Part shown: positions 51,101 to 61,743 of the stretch, in pieces
Layout of the letters: each line of letters opens with the position of its first letter
How positions within the stretch are numbered: position 1 is the first letter of the stretch
Source of the DNA: Alphaproteobacteria bacterium
GTDB taxonomy: Bacteria > Pseudomonadota > Alphaproteobacteria > JAVJRE01
NCBI GenBank assembly: GCA_040218575.1
Contig: JAVJRE010000003.1
Span: 186,001-250,000 of the forward strand
Length of the DNA stretch: 64,000 nucleotides
Direction: 5' to 3'
Made by a program: the position numbers and the translations under genes
The notes under the pieces: generated by a model
Databases searched by the model: none
Told to the model about the DNA's origin: nothing
What the model saw: the letters and a program-made list of their open reading frames with translations, nothing else

Positions 51101-51379
51101 ATGCCGGAGGCTCAATTGGCCAAAGTCGAAATCTACACGACACGCATATGCCCCTATTGCCACATGGCAAAACGCCTGTTGCAGAAGAAGGGCATCGCCT
51201 ATGAGGAAATTGATGTCGGCCGTGACCCGGCGCTGCGCCAGCACATGACGGAACGCTCGGGTGGCGGCCGTACGGTGCCGCAGATCTTCATCGACGATCA
51301 GCCTATCGGCGGCTGTGATGACCTGCATGCCCTGGAGGCCGCAGGCAAACTGGACCAGATGTTGGGAGTGGCGGCATGA
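51101..51379 (+). CDS. grxC: Glutaredoxin 3 (dithiol)
   Basis: The 92-residue glutaredoxin has a CPYC active site at residues 17-20, RTVPQIFI with the cis-Pro near 59-65 and the glutathione-binding GGCDDLHAL segment. It reduces disulfides and mixed glutathione disulfides in the cytosol. Its stop overlaps the nitrilase start as ATGA. The ATG at 51101 gives six residues before the fold; an internal TTG start is possible. Confidence 0.96.
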   Translation: MPEAQLAKVEIYTTRICPYCHMAKRLLQKKGIAYEEIDVGRDPALRQHMTERSGGGRTVPQIFIDDQPIGGCDDLHALEAAGKLDQMLGVAA

Positions 51380-52230
51380 CCATTGTAAAGGCAGCACTCG
51401 TTCAGACCAATGCGGCGCCCGACCTGGCGCGCAGCATCGATCAGGCGGCGGACCTCGTGCAGAAGGCGGCGGAAGACGGCGCCCGGTTCGTGCTAACGCC
51501 GGAAAACGTCAGCGGCATCTACCACGACGCCGGAGACAAGAAGGCAGCGGCCCGTCCGCAGGACGACCATCCAGGGCTCGACCGGTTTCGCGCGCAGGCC
51601 GCGGAGTTCGGTATCTGGCTGCTGGCCGGCTCTCTCGGCATCAAGACGGATGAAGAGCGTGTCGCCAACCGCTCGTTCCTGATCGCGCCCGACGGCGCGG
51701 TCGCCGCCTGGTATGACAAGATCCACATGTATGACGTGGACCTGGAGAAGGGCGAAAGCTATCGCGAGTCGGCGTCCGTGCGGCCGGGCGACCGGGCCGT
51801 GGTGGCGGATACGGACTTCGGGCGAATCGGCATGTCGGTCTGCTACGATCTGCGCTTTGCCCACTTTTACCGCGCATTGGCCAAGGCTGGCGCGGACATT
51901 CTGACCATTCCCGCCGCCTTCACGGTGCCGACGGGCCGCGCCCACTGGGAGGTCCTGTTGCGCGCCCGCGCCATCGAAACGGGAACATTCGTGCTGGCGC
52001 CGGCGCAGACCGGGCTGCACGACGGCGGACGGGGAACCTACGGCCACTCTCTTGCAGTGGCGCCGTGGGGCGAGGTTCTGGCCGACGGCGGCAGCGAGGT
52101 CGGCATTACCCATGTCAGTCTCGACCTGGACCGGATCGCCGAGGCGCGACGCATGGTGCCGGCGCTGGAGCATGATCGGGAGTTCCGTCTGGACATGTCC
52201 GCCGCGACCGCCAGGATAGCGGCGGAGTGA
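51376..52230 (+). CDS. Carbon-nitrogen hydrolase (Nit/omega-amidase branch)
   Basis: The 284-residue protein of the nitrilase superfamily has the full catalytic triad: Glu43 (LTPENV), Lys115 (YDKIHMYD) and Cys156 (SVCYDLRF). It resembles the Nit1/Nit2 branch, whose members repair deaminated glutathione or hydrolyse omega-amides such as alpha-ketoglutaramate. Coupling to grxC through an ATGA overlap and the linkage with glutaredoxin support a glutathione-related function, which is inference. Cytosolic. Confidence 0.9.
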   Translation: MTIVKAALVQTNAAPDLARSIDQAADLVQKAAEDGARFVLTPENVSGIYHDAGDKKAAARPQDDHPGLDRFRAQAAEFGIWLLAGSLGIKTDEERVANRSFLIAPDGAVAAWYDKIHMYDVDLEKGESYRESASVRPGDRAVVADTDFGRIGMSVCYDLRFAHFYRALAKAGADILTIPAAFTVPTGRAHWEVLLRARAIETGTFVLAPAQTGLHDGGRGTYGHSLAVAPWGEVLADGGSEVGITHVSLDLDRIAEARRMVPALEHDREFRLDMSAATARIAAE

Positions 52231-52273
52231 TCCGTCCCGGTGGCGGGCGGAGGCGTCCGGGCGCGACTTTGCG

Positions 52274-52696
52274 ATGATTCACTATCAACTGACCTGCCAC
52301 CAGGACCACGATTTCGAGGGCTGGTTCCGCAGCAGCGAGGCCTTCGACCAGCAGGCGAAGCGCAAGCTCATCGCCTGTCCGCTGTGCGGGTCAACCGATG
52401 TAGGCAAAGCCCCCATGGCGCCACGCATTGCCCGTGGCCCGGCCGCCGAGCGGAGCCAGAAGCTGGCCAATATCCAGAAGGAAATGGTGGCGAGTCTGGG
52501 CAAACTGCGTCGGCACATAGAAGAGAACTTCGAGAATGTCGGGCCTGACTTCGTCGACACGGCGCGAAAAATCCACTATGGCGAGGCCGACAGCCGGGCA
52601 ATCTATGGCGAAGCCAGCGATGACGAGGCCGCCGCGCTGGAAGAGGAAGGGATTCCTTTTGGCCGCATTCCGTGGGCGCGCGGCAAGCCGACCTGA
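52274..52696 (+). CDS. DUF1178 family protein
   Basis: The 140-residue protein matches DUF1178 throughout: MIHYQLTCHQDHDFEGWF, CPLCGSTDVGKAPMAP and the helix NIQKEMVASLGKLRRHIEEN, ending EAAALEEEGIPFGRIPWA. A CPLC pair and an upstream Cys may bind zinc. The function of this alphaproteobacterial and betaproteobacterial family is unknown. It follows the nitrilase by 43 bases in the same direction, as in related genomes, and is convergent with ubiG. Confidence 0.92.
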   Translation: MIHYQLTCHQDHDFEGWFRSSEAFDQQAKRKLIACPLCGSTDVGKAPMAPRIARGPAAERSQKLANIQKEMVASLGKLRRHIEENFENVGPDFVDTARKIHYGEADSRAIYGEASDDEAAALEEEGIPFGRIPWARGKPT

Positions 52697-52719
52697 CATG
52701 CCTGGCTCACGAGTCCGGC

Positions 52720-52737
52720 GCCGCCGTCAGGGGCGGC
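52720..52737. terminator. Hairpin at the DUF1178-ubiG convergent end
   Basis: GCCGCC pairs with GGCGGC around a six-base loop between the convergent stops, partly inside the ubiG 3' end. No T-run follows on either strand, so terminator activity is uncertain. Confidence 0.3.
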
Positions 52738-53527
52738 TGGCGGTCAGCAGATAGTTTACGGATACGGTGTCCGGCGCCAGGCGCCAGACGCCGGCGAGCG
52801 GCGACCAGGTCATGCCGCACAGGTCTTCGACCTGAGCACCTTGCGCTTGCAGGCAGGCGGAAAGTTCGCCGGGTGTGCGGAACTTGCGCCAGTCATGGGT
52901 GCCACGCGGCACCAGTCGCAGTACGGATTCAGCAAGCGTGACCGCCAGCAACCGGGCCTTGGCCGTGCGGTTAATGGTTGACAGGATCAGCAGGCCGCCA
53001 GGCTCCAGCAGGGATACGGCGGTCGCCATGAACGCGTCCAGGTCTGCCACATGCTCCACCAGTTCAAGACAGGTGATGATGGGGAACCGACGGCCACTTG
53101 CGGCCATGTTCTCCGCCGTCATGCAGCGATAGTCGATTGTCAGATCCTGCGCCCGGGCATGGTCGCGGGCCACCGCAATAGCGCTGTCGTCTGCGTCGAT
53201 GGCGACGACCGCGGCGCCGAGACGCGCCAACGGCTCCGCCGCCAGGCCACCGCCACAGCCAATATCAAGAATCTCCAGGCCATCGAACGGGCGGTGGCCG
53301 GCGGTCTGCAGGCCCGCTTGAGGCAGGCCCATGTGACGCAGAATCGAGCGGCGGATGAAGGACATACGTACCGCCGACATGGAATGGAGCGGCGCGTGGG
53401 CGCCGGTGTCATCCCACCAGTGCTGCGCCATGGCGCGAAAACGGGCGATTTCCTCTGGGTCGACTGACGCTGCCGCAGGGGCGGCGGCAGAGGCAGCGGC
53501 AGGGGGTACGGTTTCTTGCACGGTCAT
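52727..53527 (-). CDS. ubiG: Ubiquinone biosynthesis O-methyltransferase UbiG
   Basis: UbiG performs both O-methylations in ubiquinone synthesis. The product is 266 residues. An Ala/Pro-rich N-terminus of about 25 residues precedes the fold. FRAMAQHWWDDTGAHAPLH, ILDIGCGGGLAAEPLARLGA, CLELVEHVADLDAF and LILSTINRTAKA are all characteristic. The ATG at 53527 fits; the frame extends to 53629 over the lysC start. It is divergent from lysC across 100 bases, a conserved alphaproteobacterial pair. Confidence 0.96.
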   Translation of the reverse strand: MTVQETVPPAAASAAAPAAASVDPEEIARFRAMAQHWWDDTGAHAPLHSMSAVRMSFIRRSILRHMGLPQAGLQTAGHRPFDGLEILDIGCGGGLAAEPLARLGAAVVAIDADDSAIAVARDHARAQDLTIDYRCMTAENMAASGRRFPIITCLELVEHVADLDAFMATAVSLLEPGGLLILSTINRTAKARLLAVTLAESVLRLVPRGTHDWRKFRTPGELSACLQAQGAQVEDLCGMTWSPLAGVWRLAPDTVSVNYLLTASRP

Positions 53528-53627
53528 GGTGCGCGGAGTATGGATAGCCGCTGTCATCCCGGCAAGGACGATCCGGCGGCCGCAGGCCCCGGACCGGGCC
53601 GAAACCTCCTGCCCACTGGTATTTTGC

Positions 53628-54848
53628 ATGGTCCGCGTTGTTCAGAAATTTGGCGGAACGTCCGTCGGCGACATCGCGCGTATCAAGAACGTTGCCCGCC
53701 GGGTCAAGGCGGAGGTGGATGGCGGCAATCAGGTAGCGGTTGTGGTCTCCGCCATGGCCGGCGCTACCAACACCCTGGTGACTCAGACCACCGACGTCAG
53801 CCCGCTGCATGATGCGCGTGAGTATGACGTGGTGGTCTCTTCCGGCGAGCAGGTGACGTGCGGCTTGCTGGCTCTGGCGCTGCAGGAACTGGGCGTTGAG
53901 GCGCGGTCCTGGCTTGGCTGGCAAATACCCATTCGCACGGACAGTTCACACGGCAAGGCGCGCATTCAGGACATCGAGACGGACGAACTGGACCGTCGCC
54001 TGACGGCGGGCCAGGTCGCTGTCATTGCCGGATTTCAGGGGCTGGGCCAGGACAACCGGATCACTACGCTGGGGCGTGGCGGATCTGATTTGAGTGCCGT
54101 CGCCGTGGCCGCTGCGCTGGGTGCTGACCGCTGTGATATCTATACCGATGTGGACGGCATCTACACGACCGATCCGCGCATGGTGCCCGGTGCCCGCAAG
54201 CTCGACCGCATCAGCTATGAAGAGATGCTGGAGATGGCGTCCCTCGGAGCCAAGGTGCTGCATACCCGTTCGGTCGAGCTGGCAATGCGATTCAATGTGC
54301 CGCTGCAGGTGCGGTCGAGTTTTTCAGACCTGCCCGGAACGCTTGTGGTTGAAGAGGATGAAATCGTGGAACAGGCCCCTGTCAGTGGCATCGCCTATAG
54401 CCTGGATGAGGCCAAGGTGACCTTACGCAACGTGATTGACACGCCGGGCGTGGCGGCCAGTGTGCTGGGCCCGCTGGCCGACGCCAACATCAACGTTGAC
54501 ATGATCGTGCAGAACATTTCTATCGACGACGGTACAACCGACTTTACATTCACCCTGCCAAGGACCGAACTGGCGCGAGCGGAAAAAATCCTGCGCGATC
54601 TGAAATCTACCCTGGCCTATGGCGATCTCATCACCGATTCCGGCGTGGCGAAGATCTCCGTGATCGGCGTCGGCATGCGTTCGCACGCAGGTATCGCACA
54701 AACCATGTTTCGTACACTGGGCGAACGGGGCATCAATATTCAGGTCATATCCACTTCCGAGATCAAGGTCAGTGTTCTGATCGCCGACGAATACACCGAG
54801 CTCGCCGTGCGCGCGCTCCATGCGGCGTATGAGCTTGACCAGGGATAG
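53628..54848 (+). CDS. lysC: Aspartate kinase LysC
   Basis: LysC phosphorylates aspartate to open the lysine, threonine, methionine and diaminopimelate pathway. The 406-residue protein has the kinase domain (VVQKFGGTSVGD at 5-16; GRGGSDLSAVAVAAALGADR; CDIYTDVDGIYTTDPR) and two C-terminal ACT domains that give feedback inhibition. The ATG at 53628 is the family start, although the frame is open back to 53355. The next gene begins inside its last 29 bases. Confidence 0.97.
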   Translation: MVRVVQKFGGTSVGDIARIKNVARRVKAEVDGGNQVAVVVSAMAGATNTLVTQTTDVSPLHDAREYDVVVSSGEQVTCGLLALALQELGVEARSWLGWQIPIRTDSSHGKARIQDIETDELDRRLTAGQVAVIAGFQGLGQDNRITTLGRGGSDLSAVAVAAALGADRCDIYTDVDGIYTTDPRMVPGARKLDRISYEEMLEMASLGAKVLHTRSVELAMRFNVPLQVRSSFSDLPGTLVVEEDEIVEQAPVSGIAYSLDEAKVTLRNVIDTPGVAASVLGPLADANINVDMIVQNISIDDGTTDFTFTLPRTELARAEKILRDLKSTLAYGDLITDSGVAKISVIGVGMRSHAGIAQTMFRTLGERGINIQVISTSEIKVSVLIADEYTELAVRALHAAYELDQG

Positions 54849-55866
54849 GCCGCGGGCTGCGCTAGCCAAGCTGTGGGCCCGAGGCGCGGACTTTCTGGGA
54901 GCGCCTACGGCCATACTCGGTGGCGCCATGACGTGGGTGTCGGAGCGTCATCTGGTGGCCGCCCTGTCGAATGCCGGCGCGTTTGGCGTCATCGCTTCAG
55001 GCGCCATGACCCCCGATTTGCTGCGGGCGGAGGTCCGGGCGACCCGGGCTCTGACCGACAAGCCGTTCGGCGTCAACCTGATCACCATGCACCCGGAGCT
55101 GCCTGCCCTGGTGGATGTCTGTCTGGAGGAGGCGGTTGGTCATGTGGTGCTGGCAGGCGGCTTGCCACCGGCCCGCGCCATCGGCCGGATCAAGGATGGC
55201 GGCGCCAAGGTCATCTGCTTTGCGCCGGCGGCCAGTATCGCCCGTCGCCTGATACGTAATGGCGCCGACGCCATCATTATCGAAGGCATGGAAGCCGGCG
55301 GCCATACCGGCCCCGTGGCCACCAGTGTGCTGGCGCAGGAAGTTCTGCCGGTTATCCGCGACGTGCCGGTATTCGTCGCTGGCGGCATAGGCCGAGGCGA
55401 GGCGATAGTCAGCTATCTGGAGATGGGCGCGGCCGGCTGTCAGCTTGGCACACGGTTCGTCTGCGCCCGGGAGTCCATTGCCCACGCCCGATTCAAACAG
55501 GCATTCGTGCGTGCCAGCGCACGCGATGCGGTCCTCAGCATTCAGCTCGACCCGCGCTTTCCGGTCATTCCTGTACGCGCGCTCGCCAATGACGCGACGA
55601 GCCGCTTTCTCGAAATGCAGCGAACTGTCATAGACCGCTTCAATCGCGGCGTTGTTGACCAGGCCGCAGCGCAACTGGAGATTGAGCATTTCTGGGCCGG
55701 AGCCCTGCGCCGCGCTGTTATTGACGGTGATGTGGAGAATGGCAGCGTCATGGCCGGCCAGAGTGTCGGCATGGTGACGGAGGAGCAGACCGCCCGGGAG
55801 ATTGTGGCGACGCTGGTGGCGCAGGCCGAGGCGGCGCTGGCGGGCCATTGTCGCGATGGTGATTGA
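54820..55866 (+). CDS. Nitronate monooxygenase-like flavoprotein
   Basis: The 348-residue FMN protein belongs to the NMO/2-nitropropane dioxygenase family related to FabK. GGAMTWVSERHLVAALSNAGAFG, MEAGGHTGP and VPVFVAGGIGRGEAI with GCQLGTRFVCA carry the flavin-binding and catalytic segments. The true substrate may be a nitronate or an enoyl compound. It overlaps lysC by 29 bases (or 20 if the second ATG at 54829 is used), so it is translationally coupled to lysC. Many relatives have ptsP in this slot. Confidence 0.85.
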   Translation: MRRMSLTRDRPRAALAKLWARGADFLGAPTAILGGAMTWVSERHLVAALSNAGAFGVIASGAMTPDLLRAEVRATRALTDKPFGVNLITMHPELPALVDVCLEEAVGHVVLAGGLPPARAIGRIKDGGAKVICFAPAASIARRLIRNGADAIIIEGMEAGGHTGPVATSVLAQEVLPVIRDVPVFVAGGIGRGEAIVSYLEMGAAGCQLGTRFVCARESIAHARFKQAFVRASARDAVLSIQLDPRFPVIPVRALANDATSRFLEMQRTVIDRFNRGVVDQAAAQLEIEHFWAGALRRAVIDGDVENGSVMAGQSVGMVTEEQTAREIVATLVAQAEAALAGHCRDGD

Positions 55867-56112
55867 TTGCGGCTGGTAGCGGGGGACTCCAGTGCCGCCG
55901 GGCACCGGCAGACGCTCCGCTGTGATTGCACCAAGGTGGCGAGTCTTGCTATGAGATGGCTCGCAGCGTCAGCCGTCGGTTGGTGCTGAGGTTCAGGAGG
56001 GCGGTCATTCCGTCGCTGTCCGCTGCCGCAGGGCGGGACGGCCCTGACAGTGGGCATCCCGCCGCCGGCCGGTCATGACGATCCGGCCCCGGGCATTGGA
56101 GGACAGGGCACA
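55867..56112. other. Intergenic region before rodZ
   Basis: This 246-base gap after the NMO-like gene contains the GGAGGA (56098-56103) used by the chosen rodZ start. An alternative in-frame GTG at 56050 has no such sequence. I see no tRNA or clear promoter. Confidence 0.45.
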
Positions 56113-57189
56113 GTGGCCCAGAAATCACCGCGTCAACGTTTGAAGGCCGACAGCTTGCGCTCTGCTGAAGCGCCCCATGTGGGCGAGTATCTGCGCGAGA
56201 CGCGCGAACATCTTGGCCATGATCTGAAAACCATCGCCGCCGAGCTGCGCATTCGCGAAGTGTATTTGCGCGCCATCGAGGAGGGCCGCCTCGAGGATCT
56301 GCCCGGGCCCACCTATGCCGGCGGCTTCATGCGAAGCTACGCCCTGTTCCTGGGGGTCAATCCCAGAGAAATGATGGAGCGCTATAAGGCAGCGGGCGAT
56401 TCGGTTGAGTCCCGCCAGGAACTGGTCTTTCCGGCGCCCGTGCCGGAAGGACGCTTTGCCAGCCCACCACTGGTGATCGGCGGCCTGGTCGTCGTCGCCG
56501 TGGTGTTCGGCGCATGGCTGTGGTGGGCTAATCGCGACGCAACCGAAGTGGCGGCGATTCCCGAAGTGCCGGCCAGTCTTGAAGGTCTGATCGCAACGAC
56601 CGGCAGCGACGGGCAACAGCCGGCGGCAGACAGCGATACGACGGCGGCCGGCGGTGCGGCAGGTGGTGGTGACAATGTTGAGCCGGCTGTGGCGGCGGCC
56701 GCTGATACGGACAGCGCCAGCAGCGGTGGCGTGGCGGTGGAAGAGGCTGTGACGGGCGGGGGGTCCGCCGCGTCTGTCGACAGCGACAGTAGTGCGACGC
56801 AAACAGGCGCTACGACCATCAGCGCAGAGTCCCCAGAGGTAGCACCGGTCGTTTCGGCAGCGGCACCGCCGTTGGAGGCGGCGACCGCTGATACCAGCCA
56901 GAATGCTCCCGGATTCGGCGCTTCCGGCGCCATTATCTTGTCCGCCAGTGATGACGCATGGATCGAAATTCGTGATCGCGTGGGCGATATCGTGTTGAGC
57001 CGGGTTCTGTCGGCCGGCGAATCCATTCGCGTACCGGACAATGAGGGTTATGTTCTGACCACGGGAAATGCCGGCGGCCTGCGGGTGCAGGTGGGTGAGC
57101 GGCAAAGTGGGCCGCTGGGCGATACCGGTGAAGTGCGCCGCGATATTCGTCTGGCGGTGGCCAGTTTGTTCACCCAGAGCCGCAACTGA
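56113..57189 (+). CDS. rodZ: RodZ-like helix-turn-helix membrane protein (DUF4115)
   Basis: RodZ links MreB filaments to the inner membrane for rod shape. The 358-residue protein has a cytosolic helix-turn-helix (about 23-85: [42 protein letters not shown]), one transmembrane helix (about 119-139), an Ala/Ser/Thr/Gly-rich periplasmic linker (about 145-275) and a C-terminal DUF4115 domain with [21 protein letters not shown] chose GTG at 56113 for its GGAGG 10 bases upstream; a GTG at 56050 would add 21 residues. ispG lies next, as in gammaproteobacteria. Confidence 0.88.
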   Translation: MAQKSPRQRLKADSLRSAEAPHVGEYLRETREHLGHDLKTIAAELRIREVYLRAIEEGRLEDLPGPTYAGGFMRSYALFLGVNPREMMERYKAAGDSVESRQELVFPAPVPEGRFASPPLVIGGLVVVAVVFGAWLWWANRDATEVAAIPEVPASLEGLIATTGSDGQQPAADSDTTAAGGAAGGGDNVEPAVAAAADTDSASSGGVAVEEAVTGGGSAASVDSDSSATQTGATTISAESPEVAPVVSAAAPPLEAATADTSQNAPGFGASGAIILSASDDAWIEIRDRVGDIVLSRVLSAGESIRVPDNEGYVLTTGNAGGLRVQVGERQSGPLGDTGEVRRDIRLAVASLFTQSRN

Positions 57190-57307
57190 CGGGATTCGCC
57201 GCGGGCAGCCTGGCCGGCCCACGGTTGAAATTGCTGGTGCGGGAGCGCATTTAAGGCCGCATCGCGGCGGCGCAGGACACCGGATTGCCGCCAGGGAGCG
57301 AATCATC

Positions 57308-58468
57308 ATGTCCGTCAGGCCCTATCGTGACATTGCGCGCCGTCGGAGCCGGCAAATTCGCGTCGGCGCGGTCCTGGTCGGTGGCGATGCGCCCGTATCG
57401 GTTCAGTCCATGACCAACACGCCGACCACCGATGTGGCGGCCACGGTGGCACAGATTCACCGTCTGGAAGCGGCCGGCGCCGATATCGTGCGGGTATCGT
57501 GCCCCGACGAAGCGTCGAGCCTGGCCCTGCGCCACATTGTGCGCGAGGTGTCTGTCCCGATCGTCGCCGACATTCACTTCCACTATAAGCGGGCCATAGA
57601 GGCGGCGCAGAACGGGGCCGCCTGCCTGCGGCTCAATCCGGGCAATATCGGCAAGCCGGAGCGTGTGCGTGAAGTGGTGGCGGCCGCCCGCGATCACGGT
57701 CTGTCCATGCGGATCGGCGTCAACGCAGGCTCGCTGGAGCGGCACCTGCTGGAAAAATACGGCGAGCCGTGTCCGGAGGCGATGGTGGAGAGCGCCATGA
57801 GCCACGCCCGCCTGCTGGAAGACAATGACTTCTTTGATTTCAAGATCAGCGTCAAGGCGTCTGACGTGTTTCTGGCTGTGGCGGCCTATGAGCAACTGGC
57901 CGCGGTGTGCGACTACCCTCTGCATCTCGGCGTGACAGAAGCCGGCAGTCGGCGGACCGGTAGCGTCAAGTCGGCCATTGGTATTGGCGGCCTCCTCAGG
58001 CAGGGGATCGGTGACACGATCCGCGTGTCCCTGTCTGATGAGCCGGAAGAAGAGGTGCGTGTCGGCTTTGAGATTCTTAAGTCGCTGGGTCTGCGCCACC
58101 GTGGCGTCAACATTATCTCGTGCCCGTCCTGCGCCCGTCAGCGGTTCGATGTGATCGCTACGGTCAAGGCGCTGGAGGAGCGCGTCGCCCACATTACAAC
58201 GCCGATGACGGTATCGGTGATCGGTTGCGTGGTGAACGGGCCGGGTGAGGCCATGCTGACCGATATCGGATTGACCGGCGGCGGCAATGATATGCATCAG
58301 GTCTATGTTGCCGGCGTCACCGATCATCGCCTGCAGGATGGTTCCGTCGTCGATCATCTGGTGGAGATGATCGAGCGCAAGGCTGCCGAAATCGAGGCCG
58401 GCCGTGCCAGCGGTGAGACCCCAGACCGGGTCGCTGGCCGTCGCGCGCCGGCGCGTGCCGAGGCCTGA
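57308..58468 (+). CDS. ispG: 4-hydroxy-3-methylbut-2-en-1-yl diphosphate synthase IspG
   Basis: IspG performs the penultimate step of the MEP isoprenoid pathway with a 4Fe-4S cluster. The 386-residue protein contains [33 protein letters not shown] and the cluster cysteines in ISCPSCARQ (about residue 271) and [16 protein letters not shown] precedes the ATG at 57308; the frame is open back to 57068 over rodZ. hisS follows 13 bases later. The run ispG-hisS-prfA-prmC looks like one transcript. Confidence 0.96.
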   Translation: MSVRPYRDIARRRSRQIRVGAVLVGGDAPVSVQSMTNTPTTDVAATVAQIHRLEAAGADIVRVSCPDEASSLALRHIVREVSVPIVADIHFHYKRAIEAAQNGAACLRLNPGNIGKPERVREVVAAARDHGLSMRIGVNAGSLERHLLEKYGEPCPEAMVESAMSHARLLEDNDFFDFKISVKASDVFLAVAAYEQLAAVCDYPLHLGVTEAGSRRTGSVKSAIGIGGLLRQGIGDTIRVSLSDEPEEEVRVGFEILKSLGLRHRGVNIISCPSCARQRFDVIATVKALEERVAHITTPMTVSVIGCVVNGPGEAMLTDIGLTGGGNDMHQVYVAGVTDHRLQDGSVVDHLVEMIERKAAEIEAGRASGETPDRVAGRRAPARAEA

Positions 58469-58481
58469 CGGACTCCGGCTT

Positions 58482-59738
58482 ATGGCAACGCTGCGTCCCG
58501 TCCGGGGAACCCATGACCTTTTGCCAGAGGATGCGCGACGCCATCACGCCATCATCGAAACCGCGGCCGCGGTTGCGGCGCGCTACGGGTTTCAACCGTT
58601 TGACGTGCCGATTTTCGAGTTCACCCACGTCTTCGACCGTACACTGGGCGAAAGCTCGGACGTTGTCGCTAAGGAGATGTACAGCTTCACCGACCGCGGT
58701 GGTGAATCGATCACGCTGCGTCCCGAACTGACCGCCGGCATTGCCCGCGCCTATGTCAGTAATGGGCTGCGTCAGGCCGGATTGCTCAAGGTTTTTGCGT
58801 CCGGGCCGGCCTTTCGCTACGAACGGCCGCAAAAGGGGCGCCAGCGACAGTTCCACCAGATCGATGCGGAGATCATCGGCGCAGCGGAACCGGCGGCTGA
58901 TGTGGAAATCATCGCCCTGGCGGCGGATACCCTGGCCGCCCTTGGCGTTCTGAGCGAGACGGTGCTGCAGATCAACACTCTGGGCGATACGGACAGTCGC
59001 CAGGCCTACCGCCAGGTGCTGGTCGCCTATCTGCAGGACCACCGGACCGAGCTGAGCGCCGACAGCCAGGACCGTCTGACGCGCAACCCCCTGCGTGTTC
59101 TGGATTCCAAAGACGCCGCGGATCGTCGCATCGTTGAGCAGGCACCGGTCTTCAGCGATTCGCTGAACGAGACCAGCCGGGACTTCTTCGCCACAGTGCT
59201 GGATGGTCTGGACACGCTGGGTATCGCGTACAGGCGTAACGAGCGCCTTGTGCGCGGGCTCGACTATTATTGCCATACCGCCTTCGAGTTCGTGACGGAT
59301 CGCATAGGTGCACAGGGCACGGTCCTTGGTGGCGGCCGCTATGACGGGCTGATCGAGCTTCTCGGCGGTCCGGCGACACCGGGCATCGGGTGGGCGGCCG
59401 GCATAGAACGGCTCGCTCTGATGGCTGTGACCGGCAAGACAGTGCAGCGACCGGTCGCCATTGTGCCGGTTGGCACCGCCGCCATAGCTCCGGCGCAGCG
59501 CCTGGCCCATGAATTGCGTCAGAGCGGTGTGCCCGTGGACATGGCCTATGGCGGCAATATGAGCCGGCGCATGAAACACGCCAATCGCGTCAATGCGCGC
59601 CTGGCCATTCTTCTGGGCGATGACGAACTGGCGGCGGGCGCGGCGACGGTCCGGGACCTGGACGGGGGCGGCCAGACTGACGTGGCGATAGCCGATCTGG
59701 TTGAGGAGATCGGCCGGCGCATGGCGACCAGCCCATGA
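58482..59738 (+). CDS. hisS: Histidyl-tRNA synthetase
   Basis: HisS is a class II synthetase, 418 residues. Motif 1 is around [11 protein letters not shown], motif 2 is [20 protein letters not shown], and the histidine-binding loops are [15 protein letters not shown] and the Gly-rich GWAAGIERL motif 3. The C-terminal anticodon-binding domain begins near residue 325. The ATG at 58482 gives the typical N-terminus. The stop overlaps the prfA start as ATGA. Confidence 0.96.
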   Translation: MATLRPVRGTHDLLPEDARRHHAIIETAAAVAARYGFQPFDVPIFEFTHVFDRTLGESSDVVAKEMYSFTDRGGESITLRPELTAGIARAYVSNGLRQAGLLKVFASGPAFRYERPQKGRQRQFHQIDAEIIGAAEPAADVEIIALAADTLAALGVLSETVLQINTLGDTDSRQAYRQVLVAYLQDHRTELSADSQDRLTRNPLRVLDSKDAADRRIVEQAPVFSDSLNETSRDFFATVLDGLDTLGIAYRRNERLVRGLDYYCHTAFEFVTDRIGAQGTVLGGGRYDGLIELLGGPATPGIGWAAGIERLALMAVTGKTVQRPVAIVPVGTAAIAPAQRLAHELRQSGVPVDMAYGGNMSRRMKHANRVNARLAILLGDDELAAGAATVRDLDGGGQTDVAIADLVEEIGRRMATSP

Positions 59739-60817
59739 GCCTGGACGACACGCTCGATCAGGTTTTGCGCCGCTATGACGAGATTACGGCGCGGTTGTCG
59801 GGCACCCAGACGCTGGCCTCTCAGGACATCACTGCCCTGTCGCGCGAGCTTGCCGACATTGAACCTCTGGTGGTGGCCGTGCGCCGGCTGCGCGCCGTGC
59901 AGAAGGAGCGGCGCGGATTGCAGGATCTGCTGAATGACCCGTCGTCAGACAAGGATATGCGGACTCTGGCCGAAGACGAGTTGAAGAGCGTGGAAGAGCA
60001 ATTGGAAGGCATTGAGGCCGAGACCCGTCGGCTCCTCCTGCCGCGGGATGAAGCGGATGCGCGCAGTGCCATTCTGGAGATACGCCCCGGTGCGGGCGGT
60101 GATGAGGCCGGCTTGTTTGCCATGGAATTGCACCGCATGTATGAGCGCTATTCTGCACTGCACGGCTGGCGATTCGAGCCCATCAGCAGCAGCGAAAACG
60201 AAATCGGTGGCCTTCGCGAATCGGTGACGGAGGTCAATGGCCGCAACGTCTTTGCCCGGCTCAAGTATGAAAGCGGCGTCCATCGCGTCCAACGGGTACC
60301 GGTGACGGAAGCCGGCGGCCGTATTCACACGTCCACCGCAACGGTTGCGGTCCTGCCGGAAGCGGAAGAGGTTGATGTGCAGGTTGAGGACAAGGACCTG
60401 CGTATTGATGTGTTCCGCGCCCGCGGTCCCGGCGGGCAGTCGGTCAATACGACGGACAGCGCCGTGCGGATCACCCATTTGCCGACCGGCATCGTCGTCA
60501 GTCAGCAGGACGAGAAATCTCAGCACAAGAACCGGGCCAAGGCGATGAAGGTCCTGCGCGCCCGGCTTTATGAACGCCAGCGCGCGGCACTGCAGGCGGA
60601 GCGGGCCGAACATCGGCGTAGCCAGGTTGGCTCCGGCGACCGGTCGGAACGCATTCGTACTTACAATTTTCCGCAGAACCGTGTGACCGATCACCGCATC
60701 AATCTGAGCCTGCATAGTCTGGAGCGGGTCATTGCCGGCGAGGCCCTGGATGAGATCATCGAGGCACTGATGGCGGAAGATGAAGCCGAGCGCCTGGCAT
60801 CGGCCGGGTCGCTGTGA
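59735..60817 (+). CDS. prfA: Peptide chain release factor 1
   Basis: RF1 reads UAA and UAG stop codons. The 360-residue protein has the coiled N-terminal domain, the PxT-type recognition region near residue 190 ([18 protein letters not shown]) and the catalytic GGQ in [16 protein letters not shown] near residue 231. It is flanked by hisS (ATGA overlap) and prmC (GTGA overlap), the latter encoding the methylase of this same GGQ glutamine. Confidence 0.97.
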   Translation: MSLDDTLDQVLRRYDEITARLSGTQTLASQDITALSRELADIEPLVVAVRRLRAVQKERRGLQDLLNDPSSDKDMRTLAEDELKSVEEQLEGIEAETRRLLLPRDEADARSAILEIRPGAGGDEAGLFAMELHRMYERYSALHGWRFEPISSSENEIGGLRESVTEVNGRNVFARLKYESGVHRVQRVPVTEAGGRIHTSTATVAVLPEAEEVDVQVEDKDLRIDVFRARGPGGQSVNTTDSAVRITHLPTGIVVSQQDEKSQHKNRAKAMKVLRARLYERQRAALQAERAEHRRSQVGSGDRSERIRTYNFPQNRVTDHRINLSLHSLERVIAGEALDEIIEALMAEDEAERLASAGSL

Positions 60818-61743
60818 GCCTCGCCAGCCTGACGCCGGATGCAGGCGCCGTGACCAGCCTCACCATAGGGCAGACGGTGGCCGGTGCCGCCCGGCGTTTC
60901 ACCGCTGCCGGACTGGATACGGCGCGGCTGGATGCGCGGCTGCTTCTGGCCCACGCCCTAGGCCGTGATACGGCGCCACCGGGCATGGCGGATGAGGAGC
61001 TTGTGGGCGCGGTGACGGCGCGGGCGTTCGAGCGCCTTTGTCAGGCGCGGCTCACCGGTGTGCCAGTGTCACGGCTGATTGGCCATCGTGATTTCTGGCG
61101 TGACAGGTTCATGATTGATTCGCACGGTCTGGACCCGCGGCCTGACAGCGAGACGCTGGTTGAGCAGGCTCTGGCGTGGGCTGCGCAGAGCGGCAGGCAT
61201 GGGCGACACATGCGAATACTCGATCTTGGCACAGGCAGCGGTTGCCTGTTGCTATCGCTGCTGCGTGAACTACCACTGAGCACGGGCGTCGGGATTGATC
61301 TATCGGCAGGTGCCTGCCGTCTGGCCCGCCGCAATGGCGAGGCGCTGGGGCTGAACGGACGCTGTGATTTTGCAGTGGGAGACTGGCTGGCTGCCATCAG
61401 TGGCCGGTTCGATCTGGTTGTGTGCAATCCGCCCTATATTCCAAGCGGAGATATCGCCCGTCTCGACCGCGAAGTGCGGGAGCATGAGCCGCGTCGGGCG
61501 CTGGATGGTGGGGCTGACGGGCTGGCGGCCTATCGTTCTTTGCTGCCGGGCCTGGCGTCCGTGGTGTCGTCCGGTGGCTGCGTATTGCTGGAGATCGGCA
61601 TGGGCCAGGCCGACGTGGTGGCGACTATGGCGATGGGTTTCGGCTTTGTAGCGGAGGCCCACAACGACCTGGCCGGAATCGTCCGGTGCCTGCGTCTTGA
61701 GGCCAATAAGGCCGGGGATGGCGGCGGAGTTCCGGTGAATTAG
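60814..61743 (+). CDS. prmC: Release factor glutamine methyltransferase PrmC
   Basis: PrmC methylates the GGQ glutamine of release factors. The 309-residue protein has an N-terminal helical domain, SAM motif [16 protein letters not shown] near residue 135 and the catalytic NPPY in VVCNPPYIP near 205. [10 protein letters not shown] and [19 protein letters not shown] are typical. The start is GTG, overlapping the prfA stop as GTGA, so the enzyme is made in step with its substrate. Confidence 0.96.
   Translation: MSLASLTPDAGAVTSLTIGQTVAGAARRFTAAGLDTARLDARLLLAHALGRDTAPPGMADEELVGAVTARAFERLCQARLTGVPVSRLIGHRDFWRDRFMIDSHGLDPRPDSETLVEQALAWAAQSGRHGRHMRILDLGTGSGCLLLSLLRELPLSTGVGIDLSAGACRLARRNGEALGLNGRCDFAVGDWLAAISGRFDLVVCNPPYIPSGDIARLDREVREHEPRRALDGGADGLAAYRSLLPGLASVVSSGGCVLLEIGMGQADVVATMAMGFGFVAEAHNDLAGIVRCLRLEANKAGDGGGVPVN

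Noticed and set aside
53355-53627. N-terminal extension of the lysC frame
   Set aside because: It covers the ubiG 5' end; aspartate kinases start at the MVRVVQKFGG methionine.
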